From: Bacillota bacterium | Lineage (GTDB): Bacteria; Bacillota; Negativicutes; Sporomusales; Sporomusaceae | Assembly: GCA_017889705.1 (NCBI GenBank) | Contig: JAGGAB010000005.1 | Coordinates: forward strand, 1-64,000 | Reading direction: 5' to 3' | DNA: 64,000 bases | Part shown: positions 9,116 to 18,074 of the stretch, piece by piece | Numbering within the stretch: the stretch's first letter is position 1 | Layout: every line of letters begins with the position of its first letter | Program-made: the position numbers and the translations under genes | Notes under the pieces: generated by a model | The model's input: only the letters and a program-made list of their open reading frames with translations | The model's database searches: none | What the model was told of the DNA's origin: nothing

Positions 9116-9901
9116 TTACGGCTGTTTGCCGATATATGCCAGGATACCGCCATCCACATACAGGATGTGACCGTTGACGAAATCAGACGCATCAGAGGCC
9201 AAAAATACAGCCGGACCTTCCAGATCTTCCGGTGTTCCCCAGCGGGCAGCCGGTGTTTTGGCAATAATGAAGCTATTGAAAGGATGTCCTTCTTCTCTTA
9301 GCGGCGCGGTTTGCGGAGTGGCAATATAGCCTGGTCCCAAGCCGTTGCACTGGATGTTAAACTCGCCATATTCGGAGGCGATATTTTTAGTCAGCATCTT
9401 GAGGCCGCCTTTAGCAGCCGCATACGCAGATACGGTTTCCCGGCCAAGCTCACTCATCATGGAGCAGATGTTGATAATTTTGCCATGGCCTTTTTTAATC
9501 ATGCTTGGAATTACGGCCTTGGCCATAATGAAGGGAGCATTCAAATCCACGTCAATTACCTGGCGGAATTCTTCTGCTGACATTTCGGTCATCGGAATGC
9601 GTTTGATAATACCGGCATTGTTTACCAGTACATCAATAACGCCGACTTCTTTTTCGATTTTGGCTACCATGGCTTGTACTTCGGCTTCCTTGGTTACGTC
9701 ACACACATAGCCATGGGCAGTAATTCCGGCTTCTTTATACGCTGCAATTCCTTTGTCTACCAGTTCCTGCTTAATGTCATTAAAGACAACGGTTGCGCCG
9801 GCTTTGGCATACGCACTGGCAATAGCGAAGCCAATACCATAAGAAGCACCGGTTACTAAGGCAATTTTGCCTTCCAGCGAAAACTTGTTTCCAACACTCA
9901 T
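9116..9901 (-). CDS. SDR family oxidoreductase, gluconate 5-dehydrogenase-like
   Basis: A 261-aa classical short-chain dehydrogenase. The nucleotide-binding motif TGASYGIG is at residues 17-24, NNAG is near 93, and the active-site Ser and YAAAK (Tyr/Lys) lie near 147 and 160. The closest family by pattern is gluconate 5-dehydrogenase / 2-deoxy-D-gluconate 3-dehydrogenase (IdnO/KduD), with a leader FSLEGKIALVTGAS and a C-terminal VNGHILYVDGGILAYIGKQ. These enzymes interconvert keto- and hydroxy-aldonates using NAD(P)H. A promoter-like TGTTATACT lies about 60 bases upstream. The divergent AraC regulator is the likely controller. Confidence 0.85.
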   Translation of the reverse strand: MSVGNKFSLEGKIALVTGASYGIGFAIASAYAKAGATVVFNDIKQELVDKGIAAYKEAGITAHGYVCDVTKEAEVQAMVAKIEKEVGVIDVLVNNAGIIKRIPMTEMSAEEFRQVIDVDLNAPFIMAKAVIPSMIKKGHGKIINICSMMSELGRETVSAYAAAKGGLKMLTKNIASEYGEFNIQCNGLGPGYIATPQTAPLREEGHPFNSFIIAKTPAARWGTPEDLEGPAVFLASDASDFVNGHILYVDGGILAYIGKQP

Positions 9902-10010
9902 CTAGTTTGCCTCCCTTTATGTTAGCTCTATAGTTAACTACTTTACTTACCTTTTGCAACAAGTATAACATACTATTATTTCACAATCACGGCATTCTCT
10001 CTTATAAATC

Positions 10011-10040
10011 TTGCATATTTTGAACAATTTAATCTATAAT
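10011..10040 (+). promoter_or_regulatory. Sigma-70-type promoter for the AraC regulator
   Basis: TTGCAT (10011-10016) and TATAAT (10035-10040) are spaced by 18 bases, 26 bases before the ATG. The divergent SDR gene has an extended -10-like TGTTATACT on the other strand (9962-9970), so this short region serves both genes. Confidence 0.55.
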
Positions 10041-10065
10041 TATCCTAGGATAGGAGGTATCGATT

Positions 10066-10926
10066 ATGGAAGCATTCACATCTTGCCAGGCAGCCATCTC
10101 CCATTGTCTGGATAACAGGTATTTTGCCATTGCCCACTTACATCAGGAAGAGTCCATTATGAATATGCATATCCATGATTGTTATGAAATATACTACTCG
10201 GTTTCAGGCGGCAAGCAGTTTTTGATCGACAATCGCTTTTATGATATTAATCCCGGCGATTTGTTTATTATCAACCAATTTGAGAGCCACTGTCTAACCC
10301 AAATCAACAATATGGTGCATGAACGCATTATTATTTCTATCCACCCTGATTTTTTAAAGGAAATTTCTACCCCTCGAACCGATCTCAACCATTGTTTTAC
10401 CGAACGCGATCATGCCTTCAATCATCGCATTTCCTTAAACAAAGAACAGCAGCACCGCTTTCTGTATTTCATTGGCAAAATCGCAACCTCCAATGAGTTT
10501 GGCCGCGATATTATTGAGCGAGTGGCTTTTATGGAAATGATGGTCATGCTCAACAGCCTGTTTATCAATAACCACAGCCTGGAAGTAGCAGATTCTAACT
10601 TCCAGTACAACCAACAGGTACAGGATATTCTTTCCTATATCAACCTGCACATCACCGAAGATATTACAGTTGAACAGCTAGCCGAACAATTCTACCTTAG
10701 CACCTCTTATATCTGCCGGATTTTTAAGGCAACAACAGGCACTACTATTAACAAATACATTAACGCCCGCCGCATTACCATCGCCAAATCTTTGCTGGCT
10801 ATGGATCTGGGCGTCAGCGAAGTTTGCGAAAAATGCGGGTTTAATGATTACAGCAACTTTTTAAAAGCCTTTACAAAAGCAGTGGGCATATCTCCTAAGA
10901 AATATGCCCAATACAGTGCAAGTTAA
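10066..10926 (+). CDS. AraC-family transcriptional regulator with cupin sensor domain
   Basis: A 286-aa regulator. Residues 20-110 form a cupin-like ligand pocket (HIHDCYEIYYSVSGGKQFLID, with the GDLFIINQFESH strand). Residues 185-283 form the two-helix-turn-helix AraC DNA-binding domain (VEQLAEQFYLSTSYICRIFK, then CEKCGFNDYSNFLKAFTKAVG, ending SPKKYAQ). GGAGGT lies just upstream of the ATG. It is transcribed divergently from the gluconate-5-dehydrogenase-like gene, which it probably controls in response to a sugar acid. Confidence 0.88.
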   Translation: MEAFTSCQAAISHCLDNRYFAIAHLHQEESIMNMHIHDCYEIYYSVSGGKQFLIDNRFYDINPGDLFIINQFESHCLTQINNMVHERIIISIHPDFLKEISTPRTDLNHCFTERDHAFNHRISLNKEQQHRFLYFIGKIATSNEFGRDIIERVAFMEMMVMLNSLFINNHSLEVADSNFQYNQQVQDILSYINLHITEDITVEQLAEQFYLSTSYICRIFKATTGTTINKYINARRITIAKSLLAMDLGVSEVCEKCGFNDYSNFLKAFTKAVGISPKKYAQYSAS

Positions 10927-10940
10927 GATCCTTCTACTAT

Positions 10941-12221
10941 TTATCCTATCAAAGCCTTCTGCGGTTCTCCATTAACGAAGGTTAGTATTTCGGGTTTTGA
11001 AACCACCTCAATATCAGGATTTGAAATGGCCTCAGTCAGCAACGGCTCACTAATATATACATCAGTCAATTCCAATGTATTCTTGATCCACACAATTCTA
11101 TGTTGACCCGCCTTAACCCCATTACACATTTTTACTGCTATACGTATTGCATCTTCAGACGTCGCGGCTACCAAAGGAATTTTGGCTGCTTCCACTTCAG
11201 TGCTCGTGAAAATGTTAGTATACATGCTAATATAATCTATTTTATCAAACAGTTTACGTGTAGTAACATCAACCATTCCTACTCCGTTAGCGTTTCCATG
11301 AGATTCTTCGGTCACATCCAATATGACGCCTTTTTTAAACTTAGGACCACCACTTACACATTTCGTAATATACAGCCCAGTTACATTGGGATCTTGCCCA
11401 TCACCACTGATATTTTTGCCAATTTCATCAATTATTAACACATCGAACTCATCAAACATAATACGTCCCATAGATTTACGCGCGTCTTTCAAAAGTGCCG
11501 TTTCTCGCTCCAGCAATAAAATATCTGCCTTTGGCACAACTTCAATTTTACAAGTATCTTCGAAAGCGTTTTCCACTAAGGCAACAGCAAACAATATATT
11601 TACCTTTTTCGCAATCATGCACCCTATTTTGGGTATTAGTTCAGTAAAACTTGCAAATCCGTGGCTATGAACAGAATCTGCGCCTATTTGCTTACCAAGT
11701 CCTATCACCAGCATTTTGCAGATACCACTTTCGATTGGGCCTCGGAAACAGGTATGCGGCTTAACTCGCGGAATAATAACAATGCCGTCTGCTTGCAGCG
11801 CGCTCTTTGCAACATAGATGGGAAAACCGGGCTCTAATTCACCAATAAGTTCAACATCCATGGACGCATCAACCGGCACTCCCATTGTTTCTTCACAAAC
11901 ACCCAAAGCAGCTAATAGCTCTGCCTGGCCTTCGGCACAGGCCCCCCCGTGGCTTCCCATTACGGGAATAATAAACGGGCTTGCGCCTGCTTCTTTCAGG
12001 GTATCGACTACCGTTTTGGCAATTAAGGCAATGTTAGCTACGCCGCGACTGCCTACACCTACCGCAATTCGTTTGCCTGACAAATCTTTTAGATGTGGAG
12101 CCATTTTCCGCCGGACTTCACCCGGAATATCCTCCACTTTTTCTCTGCTAAAATTTTGCTTTATATGCGCGAACCGTGGCAATTCAATTCTAGGAAATTT
12201 ATTTAAGTCCAATGATTCCAT
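10941..12221 (-). CDS. LarA-superfamily (lactate racemase-like) protein
   Basis: A 426-aa protein of the lactate racemase N-terminal domain superfamily, whose known members are nickel-pincer-cofactor hydroxyacid racemases and epimerases. Supporting motifs are a glycine-rich SGKRIAVGVGSRG near residue 50, VMGSHGGACAEGQAELLAALG near 90, and IIPRVKPHTCFRGPIESG near 155, which carries the His/Lys region expected at the active site. The frame continues to 12266, but ATG at 12221 fits an AGGAG site. It lies after the aldonate cluster beyond a terminator and is convergent with araC. An aldonate C2-epimerase would fit this context; that role is inference. The LarB/LarC/LarE cofactor genes are not in the window. 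Confidence 0.75.
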   Translation of the reverse strand: MESLDLNKFPRIELPRFAHIKQNFSREKVEDIPGEVRRKMAPHLKDLSGKRIAVGVGSRGVANIALIAKTVVDTLKEAGASPFIIPVMGSHGGACAEGQAELLAALGVCEETMGVPVDASMDVELIGELEPGFPIYVAKSALQADGIVIIPRVKPHTCFRGPIESGICKMLVIGLGKQIGADSVHSHGFASFTELIPKIGCMIAKKVNILFAVALVENAFEDTCKIEVVPKADILLLERETALLKDARKSMGRIMFDEFDVLIIDEIGKNISGDGQDPNVTGLYITKCVSGGPKFKKGVILDVTEESHGNANGVGMVDVTTRKLFDKIDYISMYTNIFTSTEVEAAKIPLVAATSEDAIRIAVKMCNGVKAGQHRIVWIKNTLELTDVYISEPLLTEAISNPDIEVVSKPEILTFVNGEPQKALIG

Positions 12222-12276
12222 AAAGCATACAGCTCCTAACTGACAGTAATAAAAGTGGCAATTCATAATTAAAACT

Positions 12277-12310
12277 GGTAAGAGTGGCTATTAGAACAGC
12301 CACTCTTACC
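12277..12310 (-). terminator. Terminator after the ACS-family MFS gene
   Basis: A 13-bp perfect stem (GGTAAGAGTGGCT / AGCCACTCTTACC) with an 8-base loop is followed on the minus strand by AGTTTTAATT. It separates the uxaB-uxaA-dehydrogenase-MFS unit from the LarA-like gene. Confidence 0.75.
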
Positions 12311-12321
12311 GTTATATTAGA

Positions 12322-13662
12322 TCATTGTTTTGCCTGAACCTCATTCGCCTGCGCGTCATCTACTGCCGCTTTTGAGTTGGAACCTATTCCCAGCGGAATG
12401 GAGATTAACAAAAGTGCAGCAGCTAAGAAACCAGACACAGCAATGGCATAAAGACCGGCGCTTGGACTATGAAAAGTCTGTTCAGCCCATACACGCAGAT
12501 TGGGAGCAAGAAAACCGCCCAGATTACCCACTGAATTGATAAAGGCAATCCCGCTTGCTGCGGCTACACCGGTTAAAAATCTGCTCGGCAAAGTCCAGAA
12601 AACTGGCTGACAAGCCAAATTTCCGCATGCTACCACACACAATGCCAAAATTCCCAACAGCGGGTTGCCGGTAGCTGAAACAATGAAGCCCACACCTGCC
12701 GTTCCAATAATGGCAGCTGCCAACGTACCACGTTTGCCAGTTTTATCCGAGTAACGAGGCAAAAGAACGGTAGCTACTAACGCGCAAATCCAAGGAACTG
12801 CACTGACCATTCCCACCATCAACCCGACTTTTTTTCCTAAAAGTCCGGCAACGTGAGTGGGTAAATAAAAGTTTAAACCATAGTTGCTGACTTGAATCAT
12901 AAAACAGATTGCAGCTAAGTACCATACTTTGGGATTACCCAACACCTTAAGGGCGCTAGTATGCTCCAACTGCTTATTTGCATTTTCTGCTTCAATCTCA
13001 GCTTGCAAAGATCTTTTTTCATCTTCAGGAATCCACTCTGCATCCTGAGGTTTATCGACTAGATACCAATAACCCCACACTCCAACAACTGCAGCTAACA
13101 AGCCTTCAACCAAAAACATCCATTGCCAACCGGTAAACCCAAATAATCCATTCATATCTAGCAACAAACCAGACAGGGGTGACCCAAAAATAAAAGCAAG
13201 CGGCGGACCAAGCCAGAAGAGTCCCATAACCGAGCTACGTTGCCGTTCGGTAAACCAGTAAGTAAAGTAGTAAACAATTCCAGGCATAAAACCGGCCTCA
13301 GCAATACCCAATAATACCCGCAAGGTTAAGAACTGAGTTTCAGTAGTCACCCAGGCAAAACCAGCCGACACCAGCCCCCAGGTAACCATGATACGGGCTA
13401 ACCAGGCTCTGGCACCAACATGATGCATAATAATATTACTTGGAACCTCAAATACCGCATAACCTAAGAAGAATATACCTGCCCCAAGCGCAAACGCTGC
13501 ATCGCTTATACCGGTGTCAATCTGAAAAGCCTGTTTGGCAAAACCAATGTTAGCACGATCTAAAAAAGCCAGAATATACATAAGTATAATAAAAGGCACA
13601 AGTCTTTTCCGAGCTTTATCCATCGCACGATTGCTCAGTTGGGTATTTATAATAGCTGCCAT
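12322..13662 (-). CDS. MFS transporter, anion:cation symporter family (hexuronate/aldonate)
   Basis: A 446-aa protein with about 12 transmembrane segments. It has ACS-family landmarks: YILAFLDRANIGFAKQ in TM1 and the loop after it, GYAVFEVPSNIIMHHVGAR near residue 75, and RVLLGIAEAGFMPGIVYYFTYWF near 115. This family includes ExuT, GudP, LgoT and tartrate transporters. Its position downstream of tagaturonate reductase, altronate dehydratase and an LgoD-like dehydrogenase makes a sugar acid such as L-galactonate or a hexuronate the likely substrate. There is a 131-base gap to the dehydrogenase gene and a strong terminator after it. Confidence 0.88.
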   Translation of the reverse strand: MAAIINTQLSNRAMDKARKRLVPFIILMYILAFLDRANIGFAKQAFQIDTGISDAAFALGAGIFFLGYAVFEVPSNIIMHHVGARAWLARIMVTWGLVSAGFAWVTTETQFLTLRVLLGIAEAGFMPGIVYYFTYWFTERQRSSVMGLFWLGPPLAFIFGSPLSGLLLDMNGLFGFTGWQWMFLVEGLLAAVVGVWGYWYLVDKPQDAEWIPEDEKRSLQAEIEAENANKQLEHTSALKVLGNPKVWYLAAICFMIQVSNYGLNFYLPTHVAGLLGKKVGLMVGMVSAVPWICALVATVLLPRYSDKTGKRGTLAAAIIGTAGVGFIVSATGNPLLGILALCVVACGNLACQPVFWTLPSRFLTGVAAASGIAFINSVGNLGGFLAPNLRVWAEQTFHSPSAGLYAIAVSGFLAAALLLISIPLGIGSNSKAAVDDAQANEVQAKQ

Positions 13663-13792
13663 ACATATACACCTCTAATTCTTATTTTTGGTTATGGGAT
13701 AATCATTGCTGCAGTTTACTACATAATGTCATTATATTGTATCACCCCCTAAATGATTTGACCATTTTTCTCCGAGTAGCAAATTACCCCAT

Positions 13793-14806
13793 TTATAGTA
13801 GTGCAACCACTTTCAAATAGTCTCCTGGTTGTTTGGCAATATCGCTTACCAAGCCAGGAACTTCTTCAAAAGAAATTGTTTTTGTTATAACTGCAGCTAC
13901 ATCCACTCGATTCTCGGCTATTAGTTTTACACTTTCCGGGAAGGAGTGAAAACTATTTCTTGAACCAACAATATCAAGCTCTTTTTTAGTGAACAGCGCT
14001 GTTGGTAAAGAAATTTCGCTTTTAGGCCACCCCACCAGTGAAGTCCGTCCTGAATAGGACACATAATCAATACTGCTTCGGATAGCAGCAGCATTGCCTG
14101 AAGCTTCAATGATAACTTCTGCCATTCTGCCGTTGGTAATATTTTTTATTTCAGCCACAGCATCTGCTGCAACCGGGTTAATCGTATGTTTTACTCCCAA
14201 CTTCTTAGCAAACGCCAGCCGTTCTTCTACCGGATCTACAACAATGGGTATAGCCTCCAGCGTTAGCGCATATTGAGCTGCCAGTAACCCTATCGGGCCA
14301 GATCCGGTAATCACCACATGCTCACCTTTTTTTACACGGGATCGTTTGACTGCATGCATGGAAATGGTCAACGGTTCAACCATAGCGAGCAAATTCCAGG
14401 GTATATCGGCGGGAACCTTATGAACCAGATGGCGGGGATGGGAAAAATATTCGCTCATGGCACCATCAATGTGTACACCAAGCACTGTTAGGTTTTCGCA
14501 GCAGTTTGTCCGGCCGTTCTGACAAGGATAACACTTTCCGCAATATACATAGGGTTCAAGCACTACATGATCACCCACCACCAGTTCGGTTTCGTCTGCC
14601 GAAACTTCAATAACTTCACCGGCGACTTCATGTCCAATAATTCTTGGATAGGATACCAGCGGATTGGTACCCATATATGCGCCAATATCAGAACCGCATA
14701 TTCCTAGGCTGCGAACTTTGATCAAAACTTCATTTTCCCTACGATCAACGTTTGGTACTTGCTGTACCTTAATTTCTCCTGGTGACTGCAAATAAATAGC
14801 ATTCAT
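13793..14806 (-). CDS. Zinc-dependent alcohol dehydrogenase, L-galactonate/L-gulonate 5-dehydrogenase-like
   Basis: A 337-aa medium-chain dehydrogenase. The catalytic zinc ligands are in the motif GICGSDIG near residue 37 and in GHEVAGEV near 60. Structural zinc Cys residues are in the CGKCYPCQNGRTNCC cluster (85-105), and the Rossmann motif VITGSGPIGLLAA is near 165. The RTNCCE and VLGVHIDGAMSEY pattern closely recalls E. coli LgoD (L-galactonate 5-dehydrogenase), which makes D-tagaturonate. Location directly downstream of altronate dehydratase supports a feed into the tagaturonate-altronate-KDG route. L-gulonate or L-idonate dehydrogenase remains possible. Confidence 0.8.
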   Translation of the reverse strand: MNAIYLQSPGEIKVQQVPNVDRRENEVLIKVRSLGICGSDIGAYMGTNPLVSYPRIIGHEVAGEVIEVSADETELVVGDHVVLEPYVYCGKCYPCQNGRTNCCENLTVLGVHIDGAMSEYFSHPRHLVHKVPADIPWNLLAMVEPLTISMHAVKRSRVKKGEHVVITGSGPIGLLAAQYALTLEAIPIVVDPVEERLAFAKKLGVKHTINPVAADAVAEIKNITNGRMAEVIIEASGNAAAIRSSIDYVSYSGRTSLVGWPKSEISLPTALFTKKELDIVGSRNSFHSFPESVKLIAENRVDVAAVITKTISFEEVPGLVSDIAKQPGDYLKVVALL

Positions 14807-14847
14807 AAATTGATTTATCCTCCTTGCTGTGTCTTGTATAACTTGTA

Positions 14848-16338
14848 TTACAATGTGACGCCATTTTTAAAAATAGCAATTTCCCTAAAACCCATTTCCT
14901 CTGATTTAGTTAATTTTCCTGACGCCACTGCTAAAATATAAGCAAAAAATTCTTCGGTAAGTGCCTCCATTGACTGTCCGTTTAGCAATCTGCCGGCATC
15001 AAAATCCATCCAGTGAACTTTGCGCTTCATTAAGTCGCTGTTAGAGGCCACCTTTATGGTAGGCACCGCAGTACCCAGTGGCGTACCGCGCCCAGTGCTA
15101 AATAGAATGATATGGCAGCCGGCAGCTGCCAGTGCGGTTGCTGCTACCGCGTCATTACCCGGTCCGCTCAAAAGATTGAGTCCTGCAGTTTTCACAGTCT
15201 CCCCATAACCCAGCACATCAACAACCGTGCTGCGGCCACCTTTTTGAACACAGCCCAGCGACTTTTCTTCAAGAGTAGAAATACCGCCTGCTTTATTACC
15301 GGGAGACGGATTTTCATAAACCGGCTGATTATAAGACATAAAATAGGTTTTAAAGTCATTAATCAGCTTTACCGTTTTATCAAATACCGCTTTATCTTTT
15401 GCCCGGTTCATCAAAAGGGTCTCAGCGCCAAACATCTCTGGTACCTCGGTCAAAACCGTACTTGCGCCGCAATCAATTATTTTGTCAGAAAAAGAGCCAA
15501 GCAAGGGATTTGCAGTAATACCCGAAAACCCATCAGAACCACCACATTTCAAACCTACGACAAGTTCGGAAACCGGACAACTTTCCCGCTTAGCTCGGCC
15601 AGCATAACCAATCAATTCCTCTACCAGCTGCCTGCCTGCCGCCATTTCATCTTCAACATCTTGCGTTACTAAAAACTTTACCCGGTCAGGATTGTACTCT
15701 CCCAAAACCTTTTTAAATTCTGCTATATAATTATTTTCACAGCCCAGACCAATTACCAGTACGCCTCCGGCATTAGGGTGGTTAACTAAATCTGCTAAAA
15801 TACGTTGCGTTGTTCCATGGTCCTCTCCCAACTGGGAACAGCCGTAAGGATGAGTAAATGCAAACACTCCATCAATATTGGCAATGTCCTGCACTTGGTC
15901 ATGTCCCAGCTTGGCTACCAATTGAGCTGTCTGGTTTACACAGCTAACAGTAGGCACAACCCAAATTTCATTACGGACTCCGATTCTTCCATCCTGACGC
16001 CGGTATCCTTGAAAACTACTTCTGTCATTTCTTGACGATTGTTCTATCGGCGGCATAGGCTCATATGAATATTCCAGGATGTCTCCTAAATTGGTCTTAA
16101 TGTTCTGGTTATGCAGCCATTGTCCGGCTTTTACATCCTGGGTAACATGTCCGATGGGAAAACCGTATTTTATGACATTCTGTCCCTGCCGCAAATCACA
16201 AAGAGCAATTTTATGTCCTTTAGCAATATTATCTGCGACAATAATGGCAGTGGAGCCTGCCTGGAGTTCTGCACCGCTTTTAACATCTACCAGTGCAACC
16301 GCCACATTATCATGTGCATGTATTTTTAGCAGCGACAA
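14848..16338 (-). CDS. uxaA: Altronate dehydratase
   Basis: A 496-aa dehydratase converting D-altronate to 2-keto-3-deoxy-D-gluconate. It has an N-terminal SAF domain (residues 1-95, starting LLKIHAHDNVAVALVDVKSG) and the C-terminal galactarate/altronate dehydratase domain. Landmarks are GYRRQDGRIGVRNEIWVVPTVSCVN, HPYGCSQLGEDH, LGCENNYIAEF and LKCGGSDGFSGITANPLLG, which include the conserved Cys and Asp residues that bind Fe/Mn. Length is normal for full UxaA. It overlaps the end of uxaB by 13 bases and precedes the LgoD-like gene by 41 bases. Confidence 0.93.
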   Translation of the reverse strand: MSLLKIHAHDNVAVALVDVKSGAELQAGSTAIIVADNIAKGHKIALCDLRQGQNVIKYGFPIGHVTQDVKAGQWLHNQNIKTNLGDILEYSYEPMPPIEQSSRNDRSSFQGYRRQDGRIGVRNEIWVVPTVSCVNQTAQLVAKLGHDQVQDIANIDGVFAFTHPYGCSQLGEDHGTTQRILADLVNHPNAGGVLVIGLGCENNYIAEFKKVLGEYNPDRVKFLVTQDVEDEMAAGRQLVEELIGYAGRAKRESCPVSELVVGLKCGGSDGFSGITANPLLGSFSDKIIDCGASTVLTEVPEMFGAETLLMNRAKDKAVFDKTVKLINDFKTYFMSYNQPVYENPSPGNKAGGISTLEEKSLGCVQKGGRSTVVDVLGYGETVKTAGLNLLSGPGNDAVAATALAAAGCHIILFSTGRGTPLGTAVPTIKVASNSDLMKRKVHWMDFDAGRLLNGQSMEALTEEFFAYILAVASGKLTKSEEMGFREIAIFKNGVTL

Positions 16339-17870
16339 GCTTTGCCACCTCCGACTAACTTGGCAATGGTGTCCTGTATTCCCTCATTTGCAATTTGATA
16401 CAAATAATCGGCTATCTTAGCTGTCAGACCGGCTAATTGGTTTAGATCCTGCCCCCAAAGCGCACTATTGCCAAGAACCGCCTGGGCAACCCGCAGTGCT
16501 CCGTCCCTGGTAGTATCAAAGTCTTGCCAGACAGAAACAAAAAATTCTAATACGGCAAGATCGTCTTTCATAATAAATTCACCTTTATCGCGTCTTGCCT
16601 TCATGCTACTGCCTTCAATCTGGCCATCTTTATACACGGCAATCAGCGCGGCTAACGAAAATGCGAGCAGCTTGGGCAGTTCGCCCTTATGCTTTTGGTA
16701 CTCTATGATTGAAGGCAGTACTCTGGCTTTAAATTTCGAGGATGAATTAAGCAGGATACTCAACAAATAGTGCTTAATAAACGGATTCTGGAAGCGTTCA
16801 ACAACCGAGTCCGCAAAATTGCTGAGCATTTCTCTATCAAGCTCAATAGAGGGAATAATTTCTTCATAAACAACCTGTCTTACATATTTGCCAATTATCT
16901 CATGATCCATCATTTCCCCAACTGTCTCGATCCCGTATAAAAACGCCGCAGGCACTGAGGAGGTATGCGCGCCGTTTAAAATTCTAACTTTTCTGGTTCG
17001 GTATGGCGTCATATCATTTGTCCAAATGACATTAAGACCAACCTCAGTAAAAGGTAATCGTTTCGCTAATTCTTCCGAGCCTTCAATTACCCATAGATGA
17101 AATAATTCTGCGGCATCAAGAAGTTGATCGGCATAGCCAAATTGCTTTTCCAGAATCTCAGCTTCATCCTTGGGATATCCTGTAACCACCCGGTCAACAA
17201 GTGAATTATGAAAAGAGTTATGATTTTTTACCCAAACCTTAAAGCTTTCCGGCAAATTCCAGTTATCAGCCAATTGCAGAACAGCTTCCCTTAGCTTATC
17301 GCCATTATGTTCAATAAGCTCACAGGGAATAATTACCATCCCCTTGTGGGCATTACCCTGGAAGTATTGAAAACGCTGAAACAGATATGCGGTTAATTTT
17401 CCCGGAAAAGACTGCGGCGGGGTCATTTCCAAACGGTCGGCGGAATCATAAACTATGCCGGCTTCCGTCGTATTAGAAATCACGTATTCGATATCAGGAT
17501 TTTCCGCACATTTTAACACTTCATCCCACTCGGTATAGGGATTAATGCCCCGACTAACAGAACTAATGACCTCTTTGCACTCTTTCACTTTGCCGTCCTG
17601 CAAACCGCGCAGCAAGAGCGTATACAAACCATCTTGCTTGTTAAGTGCCGCAACTAATCCTTCAGGGATTGGCTGAACGGCCACAACCCGTCCGTTAAAT
17701 TTTCCTTGCTTATTCATTTGGTGAATCATCCATTCAACAAATCCGCGTAAAAAGTTTCCTTCCCCAAATTGGATGATTTTTTCCGGCAAACCCTCCGCCG
17801 AAAAATACGGTTCTACAGCTTTCGGAAATTCAAAGTCACTTTTTATAAGCTCTCGGTTTAACCCTCGCAT
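16326..17870 (-). CDS. uxaB: Tagaturonate reductase (altronate oxidoreductase)
   Basis: A mannitol-dehydrogenase-family enzyme reducing D-tagaturonate to D-altronate with NADH. The N-terminal Rossmann loop is IIQFGEGNFLRGF, with ISNTTEAG near residue 145. The conserved block VKNHNSFHNSLVDRVVTGYP is near 225, and the catalytic Lys region RKVRILNGAHTSS is near 320. Length (514 aa) fits UxaB rather than UxuB mannonate oxidoreductase context, because UxaA is adjacent. I chose ATG at 17870, preceded by GAAGGGGGA, instead of the longer frame at 17897. First gene of the cluster, 90 bases from a sigma-54 promoter. Confidence 0.92.
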   Translation of the reverse strand: MRGLNRELIKSDFEFPKAVEPYFSAEGLPEKIIQFGEGNFLRGFVEWMIHQMNKQGKFNGRVVAVQPIPEGLVAALNKQDGLYTLLLRGLQDGKVKECKEVISSVSRGINPYTEWDEVLKCAENPDIEYVISNTTEAGIVYDSADRLEMTPPQSFPGKLTAYLFQRFQYFQGNAHKGMVIIPCELIEHNGDKLREAVLQLADNWNLPESFKVWVKNHNSFHNSLVDRVVTGYPKDEAEILEKQFGYADQLLDAAELFHLWVIEGSEELAKRLPFTEVGLNVIWTNDMTPYRTRKVRILNGAHTSSVPAAFLYGIETVGEMMDHEIIGKYVRQVVYEEIIPSIELDREMLSNFADSVVERFQNPFIKHYLLSILLNSSSKFKARVLPSIIEYQKHKGELPKLLAFSLAALIAVYKDGQIEGSSMKARRDKGEFIMKDDLAVLEFFVSVWQDFDTTRDGALRVAQAVLGNSALWGQDLNQLAGLTAKIADYLYQIANEGIQDTIAKLVGGGKACRC

Positions 17871-17959
17871 ATATGTCCCCCTTCTTGGTATTAGCATATT
17901 TAACTACCGGTTGCTCTTACTGCTTCAAAAGTAGCAATCTTTCTTCGTATTCCTATTGT

Positions 17960-17975
17960 TGCAAGAATCATGCCA
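17960..17975 (-). promoter_or_regulatory. Sigma-54 (-24/-12) promoter for uxaB
   Basis: On the minus strand this reads TGGCATGATTCTTGCA, an almost exact match to the sigma-54 consensus TGGCAC-N5-TTGCW. The predicted start is near 17949, about 80 bases before the uxaB ATG. The sigma-54 activator gene lies immediately upstream on the same strand, so activator and target are adjacent. Confidence 0.85.
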
Positions 17976-18017
17976 GTCAAACAAAGCCTGCTCTCACAGG
18001 CAAACAATATAAATCGC

Positions 18018-18070
18018 ATAAAAAAAAATCGGTGCAAATTGTAACATAGGTGTTACAATTTGCACCGATT
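18018..18070 (-). terminator. 20-bp perfect palindrome: activator terminator and possible enhancer site
   Basis: The arms at 18027-18046 and 18051-18070 (starting AATCGGTGCAAATTG) are perfect complements with a 4-base loop. On the minus strand they are followed by TTTTTTTTT, so this is a textbook terminator five bases after the activator stop codon. The core TGTAACA-N4-TGTTACA lies roughly 80-120 bases upstream of the predicted uxaB start, the usual distance for a sigma-54 enhancer site. Confidence 0.85.
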
Positions 18071-18074
18071 AAAA

